Part shown: one piece after another, positions 38,810 to 48,807 of the stretch
How the letters are laid out: each line of letters opens with the position of its first letter
How positions within the stretch are numbered: position 1 is the first letter of the stretch
Assembly (NCBI RefSeq): GCF_900088535.1
Contig: NZ_LT578417.1
Location: forward strand, 2,108,001-2,172,000
Origin: Cyanobium sp. NIES-981
GTDB lineage: Bacteria; Cyanobacteriota; Cyanobacteriia; PCC-6307; Cyanobiaceae
Direction of reading: 5' to 3'
Length of the DNA: 64,000 nt
The notes under the pieces: model-generated
Databases searched by the model: none
Told to the model about the DNA's origin: nothing
The model's input: only the letters and a program-made list of their open reading frames with translations
Position numbers and translations under genes: made by a program

Positions 38810-40171
38810 ATGGCCAAGTTCGACGCCCACCTGAAGTGCTCGTTCTGCGGCAAGTCCCAGGAGCAGGTTCGCAAGCTGATCGCCGGCCCGGGGGTCTACA
38901 TCTGCGACGAGTGCATCGATCTCTGCAATGAGATCCTCGATGAAGAGCTGGTGGACACCCACAGCGGCGGTGGCGGTTCCCGCCATGGGGCCGAACCGGC
39001 CAGGAGCAAGGCTGGGGCCAAGAAACCCGCCAGGCCGGTTCCCACCCTGGCGGAGGTACCCAAGCCGCAGGAGATCAAGGCCTTCCTCGATCGCCAGGTG
39101 GTGGGCCAGGAGGAGGCCAAGAAATCCCTCTCCGTGGCTGTGTACAACCACTACAAGCGGCTGGCCTGGCAGGGCGATGGCAAGGGGGAAACCGACGAGA
39201 CGGCCACCCGGCTGCACAAGAGCAACATCCTGCTGATCGGCCCCACCGGCTGCGGCAAGACGCTCCTCGCCCAGACCCTGGCGGAGATTCTCGAGGTGCC
39301 GTTCGCCGTTGCCGACGCCACCACCCTCACCGAGGCCGGCTACGTGGGGGAAGACGTGGAAAACATTCTCCTGCGTCTTCTGCAGAAGGCCGACATGGAT
39401 GTGGAACTGGCCCAGCGGGGAATCATCTACATCGATGAGATCGACAAGATCGCCCGCAAGAGTGAAAACCCTTCCATCACCCGTGATGTCTCCGGCGAGG
39501 GGGTGCAGCAGGCGTTGCTGAAACTGCTGGAAGGCACCACGGCCAACGTGCCGCCCCAGGGGGGTCGCAAGCATCCTTACCAGGACTGCATCCAGATCGA
39601 CACCAGCCAGATCCTGTTCATCTGCGGCGGAGCCTTCGTGGGCCTCGACGATGTGGTGCAGAAGCGGATGGGGCGCAACGCCATCGGTTTCATCCACCCG
39701 GATGGCGGCAACCGACCCCGCAATGCCAAGGAACGGCAGGCCGCCGATGTGCTCCGCCACCTGGAACCCGACGACCTGGTGAAGTATGGGCTCATTCCCG
39801 AATTCATCGGCCGTCTGCCGGTCAGCGCGGTGCTGGAGCCCCTGGACATCCACGCCCTGGAGGCCATCCTCACCGAACCGCGCGACGCCCTTGTGAAGCA
39901 GTTCCAGACCCTGCTGAGCATGGACGACGTCCAGCTCCACTTCGAGCAGGGTGCGATCGAAGCGATCGCTGCCGAGGCCCATCGCCGCAAGACCGGCGCC
40001 CGGGCCCTGCGCGGCATCCTCGAGGAGCTGATGCTCGACCTGATGTATGACCTGCCCTCACGCCGCAACGTGAAGACCTTCACCGTGACCCATGACCTGG
40101 TGCAGCAGCGCAGCCAGGCCAAGGTGGTGCCGCTGGGATCCGGTCACGAAGACGCCCAGGCCAGCGCCTGA
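38810..40171 (+). CDS. clpX: Clp protease ATP-binding subunit ClpX
   Basis: The 453-residue protein has an N-terminal zinc-binding domain ([11 protein letters not shown] with ICDECIDLC). The AAA+ core carries Walker [24 protein letters not shown], Walker [11 protein letters not shown], the ClpP-docking IGF loop in [10 protein letters not shown], and [20 protein letters not shown] near the end. A basic linker (~50-75) follows the zinc domain. It unfolds substrates and feeds them to ClpP. Its 3' end lies 10 bp from the LRAT-family gene. Confidence 0.97.
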   Translation: MAKFDAHLKCSFCGKSQEQVRKLIAGPGVYICDECIDLCNEILDEELVDTHSGGGGSRHGAEPARSKAGAKKPARPVPTLAEVPKPQEIKAFLDRQVVGQEEAKKSLSVAVYNHYKRLAWQGDGKGETDETATRLHKSNILLIGPTGCGKTLLAQTLAEILEVPFAVADATTLTEAGYVGEDVENILLRLLQKADMDVELAQRGIIYIDEIDKIARKSENPSITRDVSGEGVQQALLKLLEGTTANVPPQGGRKHPYQDCIQIDTSQILFICGGAFVGLDDVVQKRMGRNAIGFIHPDGGNRPRNAKERQAADVLRHLEPDDLVKYGLIPEFIGRLPVSAVLEPLDIHALEAILTEPRDALVKQFQTLLSMDDVQLHFEQGAIEAIAAEAHRRKTGARALRGILEELMLDLMYDLPSRRNVKTFTVTHDLVQQRSQAKVVPLGSGHEDAQASA

Positions 40172-40181
40172 CGACAGCCAC

Positions 40182-40886
40182 TTGAGCGCCGCCGACCATC
40201 TGCAGGTTCCCCGCCAGCACGGCCTGTTCAGCCACCACGGCATCGATCTTGGCGACGGCACCGTGGCCCACTATCTGGAGGGGCGCGAGATCCTGCGCAG
40301 CAGCACCCAGGACTTCAGCCGCGGCCAACCGGTGAGTGTGGTGGATTACCCCGAGGGGAGCTGTTCCCCCGCCGGGCTCTGCCTGCGCCGCGCCATGGGA
40401 CGGCTCGGGGAGCAGAACTACAACCTGCTGTTCAACAACTGCGAGCACTTCGCCCACTGGTGCAAGACCGGCCGGCACCGCAGCGCCCAGGTGGAGGGGT
40501 GGCTGCACTCGGGCAGTCTCGGCGCCCTGGCCCTGGGCCAGTGGATGCCGGCCGCGGTGTTGACCGCCGCCAGACTGCTGCTGCGCCAGGGCGGCCGGCT
40601 GGACGGCCTGAGCCTGGAGGGCCTGAACCTGGATCCGGCCCAGCTGGAGAAGGGTCTCGATCTGGCGCGCCAGACCATCGCCCAGCTCGAGGGCCTGCGC
40701 CAGAAACTGCAGGCCAGCCTCGACGACGCCCTGGCCAGGGCCGAAGCCCGCTGGGGGCAGGGTCAGTTCGAGAGCCTGCGGCGTTCGGCCCAGGCCCTGG
40801 CCGACCAGCTGGCCGAAGTGGAGGATCTCGAGGTGGCCCTGGAGTCGCGCCTGCATGGACTGCTGGAACCCGGGGACGACCAGTAA
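40182..40886 (+). CDS. LRAT/NlpC-P60-like cysteine acyltransferase or hydrolase
   Basis: TTG 40182 gives 234 residues, 10 bp after clpX. The N-terminal half matches the lecithin-retinol acyltransferase group of the NlpC/P60 superfamily. It shows HHGIDLGDGTVAHYLEG with His19 and His30, and NYNLLFNNCEHFAHWC with Cys87, the expected His-His-Cys arrangement. A hydrophobic segment (~105-125, SLGALALGQWMPAAVLTAARLLL) follows. A long amphipathic, possibly coiled-coil tail completes the protein. Family knowledge suggests acyl transfer or thioester/amide chemistry on lipids or proteins. The substrate is unknown, and the location between clpX and dnaX is unexplained. Confidence 0.8.
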   Translation: MSAADHLQVPRQHGLFSHHGIDLGDGTVAHYLEGREILRSSTQDFSRGQPVSVVDYPEGSCSPAGLCLRRAMGRLGEQNYNLLFNNCEHFAHWCKTGRHRSAQVEGWLHSGSLGALALGQWMPAAVLTAARLLLRQGGRLDGLSLEGLNLDPAQLEKGLDLARQTIAQLEGLRQKLQASLDDALARAEARWGQGQFESLRRSAQALADQLAEVEDLEVALESRLHGLLEPGDDQ

Positions 40887-40917
40887 CCTCGACATCCCGC
40901 CTGCCTGAGGCCGCCCC

Positions 40918-42816
40918 ATGGGCCAGGCCTACCAGCCCCTCCACCACAAGTACCGGCCCCAGCGGTTCGACCAGCTGGTGGGCCAGGAGGCGATCGCCGC
41001 CACGATGGCCAACGCGCTGCGTTCCGGCCGGATCGCGCCGGCCTACCTGTTCAGCGGGCCCCGCGGCACCGGCAAGACCTCCAGCGCCCGCATCCTGGCG
41101 CGCTCCCTCAACTGCATCGGCGCAGACGGCCCGACGCCGGAGCCCTGCGGGCGCTGCGAGCTGTGCACCACGATCGCCGCAGGCAACGCCCTCGACGTGA
41201 TCGAGATCGATGCCGCCTCCAACACCGGGGTGGACAACATCCGCGAGCTGATCGAGCGCTCCCGCTTCGCCCCGGTGCAGGCGCGCTGGAAGGTGTACGT
41301 GGTGGATGAATGCCACATGCTGTCCACGGCGGCCTTCAACGCCCTGCTCAAGACCCTGGAGGAGCCGCCGCCCCAGGTGGTGTTCGTGCTGGCCACCACC
41401 GACCCGCAGCGGGTGCTGCCCACCATCCTCAGCCGCTGCCAGCGGTTCGATTTCCGCCGCATCCCGCTGCAGGCCCTGGAACGGCACCTGACCTGGATCG
41501 CCGGGGAGGAAGGCATCGCCATCACCCCCGAGGCCCTGCACGTTGTGGCCCAGCGGGCCCAGGGGGGATTGCGGGATGCCGAGAGCCTGCTCGACCAGCT
41601 CAGCCTGCTGCCGCCCCCGATCGCGGTGGATGCCGTGTGGGACCTGCTGGGGGCGGTGCCCGAACAGGAACTGCTCCAGCTGGCCGGCGCCCTGGCTGGC
41701 GCCGAGCCGGTTGCCCTGATCGAGGCGACGCGGCACCTGCTGGAGCGGGGCCGCGAGCCGGCGGCGGTGCTCCAGGGCATCACCAGCCTGCTGCGCGATC
41801 TGGTGCTGGCGGGCACCGCCCCGGACCGGCTGGACCTCACCGCCGTGTCCCCCCAGTTCCGCCCCCAGCTGCCGGAGCTGGCCCGCAGCCTCGGCAAGGC
41901 CAGGCTGCTGCAGTGGCAGGCGCAGCTCAAGGGCAGCGAGCAGCAGCTGCGCCACAGCGTCAACCCGCGGCTGTGGCTGGAGGTGCTGCTGCTGGGCCTG
42001 CTGGCGGGGCCGGTGCCTGCCGCCAATGCGCCGACGGCGCCGGCTGCGGCGGCACGGCCCGTCGCGGCGGGCGCCCCGCCGGCCGGGGCAGCACCGACGC
42101 CAGCCGACCCTGTCCCTGTCGCCGCCTCCGCGGCGCCCGCCCCTGCCACCGCAACCGCTCCTACGCCGCAGCCGGCCAGCTCAGCAGGCACCGGGCCAGA
42201 GCCTGAACCCCCGCCGGCGGACGCTCCCGATCTGCACGCGCTGTGGCAGCAGATCCTGGCCTGCCTGGAGCTGCCGTCCACGCGCATGTTGCTGTCCCAG
42301 CAGGCCCATCTGGTGCGCCTGGATGGACGCCGGGCCGTCGTGCAGGTGACCGCCAACTGGATCGCCATGGTGCAGAGCCGCCAGGCGCTGGTGGAGCAGG
42401 CCATCGCCAGGGCGCTGGGCAGCCCGCGGCAGATGGTGCTCGAGGCCGGAGGCGACCCTCCCCAGCCAGCGCCCGCAGCCCCGGCAGCTCCGGTCACCCG
42501 GGTGGCGCCCGCGCCCGCACCGGCTGCCCCTGAGACGCCTGCAGCTGCTCCGGCTGCCGCGCCTGCCGCGCCACCGGCCAGCCAGGCCAGCCAGGCCAGC
42601 CAGGCCAGCCAGGCGGCGCTCCACTCCGGTGCCGCAGCCACCGCCGCCGCCCCCGCTGCCGCTGCCGCTGCCACCGCCATCACCGGCACCGGTGCGGCGG
42701 CTTCCCAGGATCCCTCCCTGCTCGACGCCAGGGCACGCCGGCTGGCGGAATTCTTCAATGGCGAGGTGATCGACCTCGATGGCCCCCTCGAGGAGCTGGA
42801 CGTCGGAGTGGCGTGA
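40918..42816 (+). CDS. dnaX: DNA polymerase III gamma/tau subunit
   Basis: The protein has 632 residues. The AAA+ clamp-loader module carries KYRPQRFDQLVGQEAI, Walker A SGPRGTGKTSSARI, the zinc cysteines in CGRCELCTTI, VVDECHMLSTAAFNALLKTLEE and the SRC motif ILSRCQRFDFR. After ~360 the protein becomes Ala/Pro-rich and low-complexity, with an SQA repeat encoded by four 9-bp units. A final segment LLDARARRLAEFFNGEVIDLDG resembles the tau C-terminus. It works with the holA product in the same window. Confidence 0.95.
   Translation: MGQAYQPLHHKYRPQRFDQLVGQEAIAATMANALRSGRIAPAYLFSGPRGTGKTSSARILARSLNCIGADGPTPEPCGRCELCTTIAAGNALDVIEIDAASNTGVDNIRELIERSRFAPVQARWKVYVVDECHMLSTAAFNALLKTLEEPPPQVVFVLATTDPQRVLPTILSRCQRFDFRRIPLQALERHLTWIAGEEGIAITPEALHVVAQRAQGGLRDAESLLDQLSLLPPPIAVDAVWDLLGAVPEQELLQLAGALAGAEPVALIEATRHLLERGREPAAVLQGITSLLRDLVLAGTAPDRLDLTAVSPQFRPQLPELARSLGKARLLQWQAQLKGSEQQLRHSVNPRLWLEVLLLGLLAGPVPAANAPTAPAAAARPVAAGAPPAGAAPTPADPVPVAASAAPAPATATAPTPQPASSAGTGPEPEPPPADAPDLHALWQQILACLELPSTRMLLSQQAHLVRLDGRRAVVQVTANWIAMVQSRQALVEQAIARALGSPRQMVLEAGGDPPQPAPAAPAAPVTRVAPAPAPAAPETPAAAPAAAPAAPPASQASQASQASQAALHSGAAATAAAPAAAAAATAITGTGAAASQDPSLLDARARRLAEFFNGEVIDLDGPLEELDVGVA
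42577..42612 (+). repeat. Four perfect 9-bp tandem repeats in dnaX
   Basis: The unit gccagccag is repeated four times exactly, encoding a run of SQA tripeptides in the disordered linker. Repeat slippage would change linker length in frame. Confidence 0.9.
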
Positions 42817-42844
42817 ACCCCGCCAGCCGGGACCGGTGCCGGCC

Positions 42845-44287
42845 TCAGGCGATGGCCGACTCCTCCACGGCGGCATCCTCACATTCGCCTTCACCGAGGT
42901 GAGGGGTCTTGGCCCACACCAGACGCTTCGGAAACAGAGCCATCCGCAGGCTGGTCCAGGGGATCACCACGAACCAGTGGCCCAGATAGACGATTCCCAA
43001 GGCGAGGTTGCCGGGGCCCATCCGCGGGAACACGGGTCCCTCGCTGCTGCGTCGGCACCCCAGCAGGATCGAACAGCCGGAGAGCCCGAAGGCCACGAAC
43101 GACAGGGGCCAGATCGTGGGGGCGGTGAGCGTGAGCAGCGCCCCCACCAGATCGGCCATGGCCACCATCGGCATGGCGTACTGCAGCAGGAAGAAGCAGA
43201 GCAGATCGAGCTTGCGGCGGCCGTTCACCCGATCGGAGAGGAGGCCTGGGGCATAGTCGAAGAAGCGTTGCAGGCCGCCCTCGGCCCAGCGCTGCCGCTG
43301 GCGCCAGAGGGCGGAAAGGCCCAGCACCGCTTCCTCTCGCACCGGCGGATCCCAGACGATTCCGATCGGCTGGCCATGCAGCAGCAGCCGGAAGCTCAGA
43401 TCGAGGTCGTCGGTGACGGTGGCCTCGTTGAAGCCACCGGCGGCCAGCAGGGCATCACGGCGCAGCAGCTCACCGTTACCCCGCAGCTCCACCACACCAC
43501 CGCGCTTGAGGCGGCCCTCCTGGATCACCGCGTCGAGCGCCATCTCCATGGCCTGGGCGCGGGTGAGCCAGTTGGCGAGGGGGTTGGCCACGGCCTTGCG
43601 CAACTGCACCGCGGACCAGCCGCAGGCCTCCGCCCGGGGGAGGAGCCGCTCCAGCGTGTCGGGCTGGAGGTCGGCATCGGCATCGAGCACCAGCATCCAG
43701 CGGGCCTGCAGGTGGGGCAGGGCCGTGTTCAGGGCACCGGACTTGCCGCCACCGGCATCCGCTTCCCTGCGGAGCACCTGAAGGAAGGGAAAGCGAGCGC
43801 GCAGCTCCTGGAGCACCTCAGGGGTGCGATCGGCACTGCCGTCATCCACCACCCAGAGCCGCAGATCCCCCGTGGTGGGCCGCAGGACGCTGATCCGCTC
43901 CACCAGCCTGGCGATCACCGCCTGCTCGTCGCGGGCGGCCACCACAACGTCCACACCGGCCGGCAGCGGGGCCTCCCCGGGCGGGCCATCGGCAGCAGGG
44001 GAGGGGTCGGAGGCCGGAGCTCCGGCAGGCTGGCCTGCGGCGGGCCGGCTGCCATCGGCATTCCCCACGCGGCCCCGACCCAGGGCCGGCAGCAGCACGG
44101 TGTAGAGGCTGTACCCCCCCAACAGCAGGGCCATGCCGGTGGCCGGCCACAGCCGCACGCCGGGTTCGAGCCAGTGGGGGAGCAGGCCGGCCCAGCCGCA
44201 GACGATCACGAACAGCGCTGACTTGCCGCGGCGCCCGCCGGAGCCAGGCTCCCTCTGGCCATCGGTGGTACTGCCGTCCGCGGCCAT
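42845..44287 (-). CDS. mgdA: Processive GT2, probable beta-monoglucosyldiacylglycerol synthase
   Basis: The 480-residue membrane glycosyltransferase has two N-terminal helices, then a GT2 core: VDVVVAARDEQAVI, VVDDGSADRTPEV, LVLDADADLQPD (DxD), EATVTDDLDLSFRL and WRQRQRWAEGGLQRF (the Q-x-x-R-W motif). Three or four C-terminal helices follow, and the end is FPKRLVWAKTPHLGEG. Length and topology agree with cyanobacterial MgdA, which makes glucosyldiacylglycerol, the precursor of thylakoid galactolipid. A different processive GT2 is possible. A Pro/Ala-rich insert (~75-105) lies before the catalytic core. Confidence 0.75.
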   Translation of the reverse strand: MAADGSTTDGQREPGSGGRRGKSALFVIVCGWAGLLPHWLEPGVRLWPATGMALLLGGYSLYTVLLPALGRGRVGNADGSRPAAGQPAGAPASDPSPAADGPPGEAPLPAGVDVVVAARDEQAVIARLVERISVLRPTTGDLRLWVVDDGSADRTPEVLQELRARFPFLQVLRREADAGGGKSGALNTALPHLQARWMLVLDADADLQPDTLERLLPRAEACGWSAVQLRKAVANPLANWLTRAQAMEMALDAVIQEGRLKRGGVVELRGNGELLRRDALLAAGGFNEATVTDDLDLSFRLLLHGQPIGIVWDPPVREEAVLGLSALWRQRQRWAEGGLQRFFDYAPGLLSDRVNGRRKLDLLCFFLLQYAMPMVAMADLVGALLTLTAPTIWPLSFVAFGLSGCSILLGCRRSSEGPVFPRMGPGNLALGIVYLGHWFVVIPWTSLRMALFPKRLVWAKTPHLGEGECEDAAVEESAIA

Positions 44288-44311
44288 GGCGTTCCCGGAA
44301 GTGCACGGACT

Positions 44312-45910
44312 CTAAGGGGCACTCCCGTGGGGGTTGGTGTCCAGCGCAGACAGGGGTTGCAGGGTGGTGCCCGGGTAGTAGTGCTGAAGAATCCGCTGCA
44401 GGGGCCAGCCGCGCCGGGCCAGATCGATGGCGCCAGCCTGGGACAGGCCGGCACCATGGCCGAATCCTCCGCCCCCGAAGCGCCAACTGCCCGGGCCGCT
44501 CGGGCTCACCACGAACAAGGTGCTGGGCAGCTGGCGCAGGGTGCGGCGGATCGCATCCAGGCGCAGCACCGTGGAGCCGCCGCTGCCCTGGATCTGCAGG
44601 GCCAGCACGCGGCCGCTCGCCCCCCGCTCCAGCACCTTCACCTCCTGGGGGGTGCCCAGCTGCGGGGCCACCCGCTGCAGGGCCTGGGCGATCTGGCCTG
44701 CCGTGAGGGTGCGCGTCCAGCGGAAGCGGGGATGGTCGGCACCGTGGAAGCCGGAACCGGCCGCCAGCAGGTCCGGCACCCGGGCGTTCGCCAGCGGCAG
44801 GGGAAAGCGCGCCTTCAGGGCCTGGGACGCATCCACACCCGGGAGCAGGTAGGGCAGCGGGGCGCCGCTCCACACCTCCTCGAAACCGGCCGACACCCCG
44901 CCGTTGGTGGCGTGGTACACCGCATGGATGGGCTGTCCCTGCCAGGTCAGCACCTGGGAACGGGTGGCGGCGATGGCCTGGCGCACCCCAGCACCGGCCT
45001 GGCGTGGATCGGCGTAGACCTGGCACTGGGTATCGGCACACAGGTGGTAGCCGTCCACCGCAAAACGCACCCGGTTGCGCACGGCCCAGGTGCGGGCCAG
45101 CACGGCCTGGGCGGCGAGGGCGGCCTGGGGCGATCCGGCACCGATCTCATGGGGCACCACCCCCTGGAGGTAGCGCTCCAGCGGTACCTCCTCCACCAGG
45201 GCCCAGCTGCCGTAGGCGTCGGGCTGCAGCCGGAAAGGCCCCTGGAACAGCCCGCCCTGCCAATACAGTCCGCCCGGCGTTTCCAGCTGCAGCGGCCCTT
45301 CCAGAAGCACCGGGCCCGCGTCGCGACGCAGCTCCAGAACAGCCCGCTGGTCCAGTCGCTGCTCGACGCTCCTGGACGGACCGAGCCCCGGGGGCAGGGG
45401 GGCCGAGAGCGGCGCCCAGACCTCCCACTCCCGCGGGTTGGCGATGAGCGGCTCCACCCCGGCCGCCCGCCAGCGGCTGGCGGCCTCGTCGGCGCTCTCG
45501 TAGCTGGCGAAGGGGCCGAGCACCTGGCGGCGGATCTGCAGGGGCGGGTCCACCGGCACGGTGCGCCAGTGCAGCACCAGACGGGGCGAGCTGTAGCGGG
45601 CCCCATCGGGGGTGACGAGGGTGATCAGCCCGCCGCCGCTGCGCAGCTCCACCGGCGTGTCCGGGCGGAGATGGGAGGCGAGCCCCACCCAGAGCACCGG
45701 GTTGCGGGCGTCGAGCTCCGGAGGCTCCGGCACCGGCCAGCGCATCGATGCCTGGGCAGGCGGGGCGGGCGGGGCCGCCACAGGCGCCGCCTGGCAGCCC
45801 GTGGCCGCCAGCAGAACGCCTGCACCGAGTCCGCCCAGCAGCAGCGGCCTGCGGCGGCGGCCCTGGCGGATCGGCAGGCACACGGTGCTGCGGGGAGGGG
45901 TGCAGGGCAT
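44312..45910 (-). CDS. SpoIID/LytB-domain lipoprotein-like protein with SPOR-like region
   Basis: ATG 45910 gives 532 residues. A basic n-region and [18 protein letters not shown] form a signal with a possible lipobox (ATGC), suggesting export and lipidation. A region near 110-170 ([25 protein letters not shown]) resembles a SPOR fold, which binds denuded glycan strands. The C-terminal two thirds have [51 protein letters not shown] and [22 protein letters not shown], the SpoIID signature. Homologues are lytic transglycosylase-type proteins that act on peptidoglycan. It is divergent from rpmI. Confidence 0.88.
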   Translation of the reverse strand: MPCTPPRSTVCLPIRQGRRRRPLLLGGLGAGVLLAATGCQAAPVAAPPAPPAQASMRWPVPEPPELDARNPVLWVGLASHLRPDTPVELRSGGGLITLVTPDGARYSSPRLVLHWRTVPVDPPLQIRRQVLGPFASYESADEAASRWRAAGVEPLIANPREWEVWAPLSAPLPPGLGPSRSVEQRLDQRAVLELRRDAGPVLLEGPLQLETPGGLYWQGGLFQGPFRLQPDAYGSWALVEEVPLERYLQGVVPHEIGAGSPQAALAAQAVLARTWAVRNRVRFAVDGYHLCADTQCQVYADPRQAGAGVRQAIAATRSQVLTWQGQPIHAVYHATNGGVSAGFEEVWSGAPLPYLLPGVDASQALKARFPLPLANARVPDLLAAGSGFHGADHPRFRWTRTLTAGQIAQALQRVAPQLGTPQEVKVLERGASGRVLALQIQGSGGSTVLRLDAIRRTLRQLPSTLFVVSPSGPGSWRFGGGGFGHGAGLSQAGAIDLARRGWPLQRILQHYYPGTTLQPLSALDTNPHGSAP

Positions 45911-45992
45911 CGGCGGGGGCGCAGGCAAGGGGAACTTGGTGGAGGGCGGGGCCGCGTCGTACTCTGATTGTTTGTGCCCGCGTTGGGGAGAC

Positions 45993-46190
45993 ATGCCGAA
46001 GCTCAAGACCCGCAGAGCTGCCGCCAAGCGGTTCAAGGCCACCGGCAGTGGGAAGTTTCTGCGTCGCCGGGCCTTCCGTAACCACCTGCTGGATCACAAG
46101 AGCCCGAAGCGGAAGCGCTACCTGGGCACCATGGCCGTCGTCGACGAGCGCGACGCCGACAACGTGAGCGCCATGCTCCCTTACGCCTGA
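45993..46190 (+). CDS. rpmI: 50S ribosomal protein L35
   Basis: The 65-residue basic protein begins [20 protein letters not shown] and contains [22 protein letters not shown], standard for L35. It is 56 bp upstream of rplT. An AT-rich patch (TACTCTGATTGTTTG, ~45958) upstream may contain the promoter. The usual infC gene is not upstream here; the neighbour is the divergent SpoIID-domain gene. Confidence 0.97.
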   Translation: MPKLKTRRAAAKRFKATGSGKFLRRRAFRNHLLDHKSPKRKRYLGTMAVVDERDADNVSAMLPYA

Positions 46191-46246
46191 AGGCTGCGCG
46201 GCAGCCGTTCCCCGTCCCCATCCATCACCACACCTGATTTCCTGCC

Positions 46247-46594
46247 ATGGCCCGCGTCAAGAGGGGCAACGTTGCCCGTAAGCGTCGTAACAAGATCCTG
46301 CGCCTGGCCCGCGGCTTCCGGGGTGGTAACGGCTCGCTGTTCCGCACCGCCAACCAGCGGGTGATGAAGGCCCTCTGCAACGCCTACCGCGACCGTCGCC
46401 GCCGCAAGCGCGATTTCCGCCGCCTCTGGATCGCCCGGATCAACGCCGCCGCCCGCCTCAACGGCATGAGCTACAGCCGTCTGGTCGGCGGGCTGAAGAA
46501 GGCCGACGTGCGTCTGAACCGCAAGATGCTGGCCCAGCTGGCCGTGATGGATCCCGGCAGCTTCAGCAGCGTGGTCGGCGCCGCCAGGAGCTGA
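46247..46594 (+). CDS. rplT: 50S ribosomal protein L20
   Basis: At 115 residues this has the usual L20 length. [47 protein letters not shown] and [23 protein letters not shown] are characteristic. L20 is an early 23S rRNA-binding assembly protein and an autogenous repressor of rpmI-rplT in other bacteria. No obvious L20-binding leader was recognised here. Confidence 0.97.
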   Translation: MARVKRGNVARKRRNKILRLARGFRGGNGSLFRTANQRVMKALCNAYRDRRRRKRDFRRLWIARINAAARLNGMSYSRLVGGLKKADVRLNRKMLAQLAVMDPGSFSSVVGAARS

Positions 46595-46649
46595 AACCGC
46601 CGCCTGAAACCGCTCCGCCCTCAGCTCCGTCTTCCCACCCCGCGCCACC

Positions 46650-47201
46650 TTGGACACCCTCCTTCCCCAGGCCTATCTGATCGGCCTGGTTGTTCTCCTG
46701 GGCGGGGCTGCCGTGGTGGTGGCCCGCCAGGTCTGGAGAGCTCGGAGTGACGAGGTGACCCTGACCCGCCTGGAGCGGACCCTGACGCCTGGTGACACCC
46801 CGGGGTGCGCCGATGCCGCCAGCCTCTATGAGCTGGGTTCGGTGCAGTTGCGCAAGCGTCTCTACAGCCAGGCGGCCGACAGCCTCACCAGGGCCCTGCA
46901 GCTGGCCAGTGCCGAACAGGACCCGCCTGAGGCCGTGGCCCTGATCGAGAACGCCCTCGGTTTTGCCCTCGCCGCCCAGACCAAGTACAAGCCGGCCCTG
47001 AAGCACTACCGCGCCGCCCTCAAGGCCAAGCCTGACTACCCGGTGGCCCTGAACAACCTGGCGTACGCCCTCGAGAAGCTGCAGAACGCTGAGGAGGCCG
47101 TCGCCACTTACCGCAGGGTGCTCGAACTGGATGCGGGCAACCGGACAGCCCAGCGGCGGCTGACCCGCCTGGAGCGCACCCTGGGTTCGACCGCCGCCTG
47201 A
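46650..47201 (+). CDS. Membrane-anchored TPR protein
   Basis: TTG 46650 starts a 183-residue protein, 55 bp after rplT. One N-terminal helix ([21 protein letters not shown]) anchors it. Then come about three tetratricopeptide repeats: [54 protein letters not shown] and [25 protein letters not shown]. Such small TPR proteins in cyanobacteria commonly assist photosystem assembly, but the partner is not deducible here. The TTG start rests on the position of the helix. Confidence 0.8.
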   Translation: MDTLLPQAYLIGLVVLLGGAAVVVARQVWRARSDEVTLTRLERTLTPGDTPGCADAASLYELGSVQLRKRLYSQAADSLTRALQLASAEQDPPEAVALIENALGFALAAQTKYKPALKHYRAALKAKPDYPVALNNLAYALEKLQNAEEAVATYRRVLELDAGNRTAQRRLTRLERTLGSTAA

Positions 47202-47208
47202 ATCCCCC

Positions 47209-47850
47209 TCACCACATGCCCCGCACCGGCAGGCCGGCAGGGCCCTGGGCTGGCATGGAGGTGGCCCGTGGGCGCAGGTCCAGGCGGCCGCCGGGGTTGG
47301 TGAGCCGCGGTGCGTTCCACCCGGAGAGCAGCAGCCCCTGCTGGCCGGAAAAGGCGCCGCCCATCTCCAGACCGCCCACATCACAGCGGCAGAGCAGCAG
47401 CAGATCGAGCTGGTCGGACTCCGCATTCAGGTTGCCCTGAATGGGTGTGGAGGTGCCATCGATGGTGATCGCCCCCCGCAGATCCACAATCTGTCCGAAA
47501 GCCTTGACGGCCGTGAGACGCATCTCGGCCGGCACAGGCCGGTTGGTGTCGAAGGGTTGGTAGGTGCCCACCCATTCCCTGGGGATCTCCCGCTCCAGAA
47601 GCTGGGCCCGACCGACGGGGTCGAAGGTTTCAACGGCGCCGCTGCCGTAGTCGTCCGCCTGGATGGTTGTGGAGGCGGGTGGGCTGAACGGCATGAAGCC
47701 GTCGCTGGCCAGGGGAGTGGCGGCCCTGGCCTGGGGAGGCACCAGGGGAACCGTCACCACGGGGATGGCCGCGAGCAGGAGGGGGCGAAGCGCGGCAATG
47801 GGCACGGCGGCGGCGATGGCTGGTGGGAGGCTAGATGGATTGTCATCCAT
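47209..47850 (-). CDS. Secreted conserved hypothetical protein
   Basis: ATG 47850 ([16 protein letters not shown]) gives 213 residues with a long hydrophobic N-terminal signal ([21 protein letters not shown]) followed by an AxA-like cleavage area (QARAA). The mature part has [40 protein letters not shown] and [14 protein letters not shown], consistent with a beta-rich periplasmic or lumenal protein. I recognise no named family. It is divergent from thiG, with only 15 bp between the start codons, and convergent with the TPR gene (7-bp gap). Confidence 0.75.
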   Translation of the reverse strand: MDDNPSSLPPAIAAAVPIAALRPLLLAAIPVVTVPLVPPQARAATPLASDGFMPFSPPASTTIQADDYGSGAVETFDPVGRAQLLEREIPREWVGTYQPFDTNRPVPAEMRLTAVKAFGQIVDLRGAITIDGTSTPIQGNLNAESDQLDLLLLCRCDVGGLEMGGAFSGQQGLLLSGWNAPRLTNPGGRLDLRPRATSMPAQGPAGLPVRGMW

Positions 47851-47865
47851 GCGCCGGAATCCACC

Positions 47866-48726
47866 GTGGTGCCGCAGCCAGAGCCGCTCCTGCCGGAGCC
47901 ACACCCCAACCCCCCGGACGAGCCACTGATCATCGGCGGCCGCCGCTTCCACAGCCGCCTGATGACCGGCACGGGGAAATATCCGAGCGTGGCCAGCATG
48001 CAGGCCAGCCTGCACGCCAGCGCCTGCGAGATCGTCACCGTGGCGGTGCGGCGGGTTCAGAGCCTGGCGGCGGGACATGAGGGCCTGATGGAGGCGATCG
48101 ACTGGCAGCGGATCTGGATGCTGCCCAACACCGCCGGCTGCGCCACGGCGGAGGAAGCGGTGCGGGTGGCCCGCCTCGGCCGGGAACTGGCCAAGCTGGC
48201 CGGACAGGAGGACAACACCTTCGTGAAGCTGGAGGTGATCCCCGACTCCCGGCATCTGCTGCCGGATCCGATCGGCACCCTCGAGGCTGCGGAGCAGCTG
48301 GTGAAGGAGGGCTTCACCGTGCTGCCCTACATCAATGCCGACCCCCTGCTGGCCCGCCGGCTCGAGCAGGCCGGCTGTGCCACGGTGATGCCCCTGGGCT
48401 CGCCGATCGGATCGGGCCAGGGCATCCGCAATGCCGCCAACATCGCCCTAATCATCGAGAACGCCACGGTGCCCGTGGTGGTGGATGCGGGCATCGGCGT
48501 GCCCAGCGAGGCGGCCCAGGCCATGGAGATGGGGGCTGACGCGCTGCTGATCAACAGCGCCATCGCCCTGGCGGGGAACCCGGCGGCCATGGCCCGGGCC
48601 ATGGCCCAGGCCTGTGAGGCCGGCCGCACCGCCTTCCGCGCAGGACGCCTGCCGCGCCGCCCCCAGGCCAGCCCCAGTTCACCGGCCGAGGGGCGTGTCG
48701 GCAGTGGAGCGGCCGCCGGCACGTGA
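47866..48726 (+). CDS. thiG: Thiazole synthase
   Basis: GTG 47866 (a second GTG follows immediately) gives 286 residues. The conserved part begins [22 protein letters not shown] with the Schiff-base Lys, then [68 protein letters not shown] and [15 protein letters not shown]. It forms the thiazole phosphate of thiamine with ThiS thiocarboxylate. A Pro-rich N-terminal tail and a Ser/Gly-rich C-terminal tail extend the usual ~260 residues. I did not see a TPP riboswitch in the 15-bp spacer. Confidence 0.95.
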   Translation: MVPQPEPLLPEPHPNPPDEPLIIGGRRFHSRLMTGTGKYPSVASMQASLHASACEIVTVAVRRVQSLAAGHEGLMEAIDWQRIWMLPNTAGCATAEEAVRVARLGRELAKLAGQEDNTFVKLEVIPDSRHLLPDPIGTLEAAEQLVKEGFTVLPYINADPLLARRLEQAGCATVMPLGSPIGSGQGIRNAANIALIIENATVPVVVDAGIGVPSEAAQAMEMGADALLINSAIALAGNPAAMARAMAQACEAGRTAFRAGRLPRRPQASPSSPAEGRVGSGAAAGT

Positions 48727-48807
48727 ACTTCCGTTGACGTTGCCGCCGCCCGCGCAGGACGCCTCCGGGTTCTCTCCATAGGGTGTGGCCCTGTGCTCTC
48801 CCCTTTC

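Noticed and set aside
47830-47870. TPP riboswitch ahead of thiG
   Set aside because: The spacer is 15 bp and I saw no conserved TPP-aptamer elements in the adjacent sequence.
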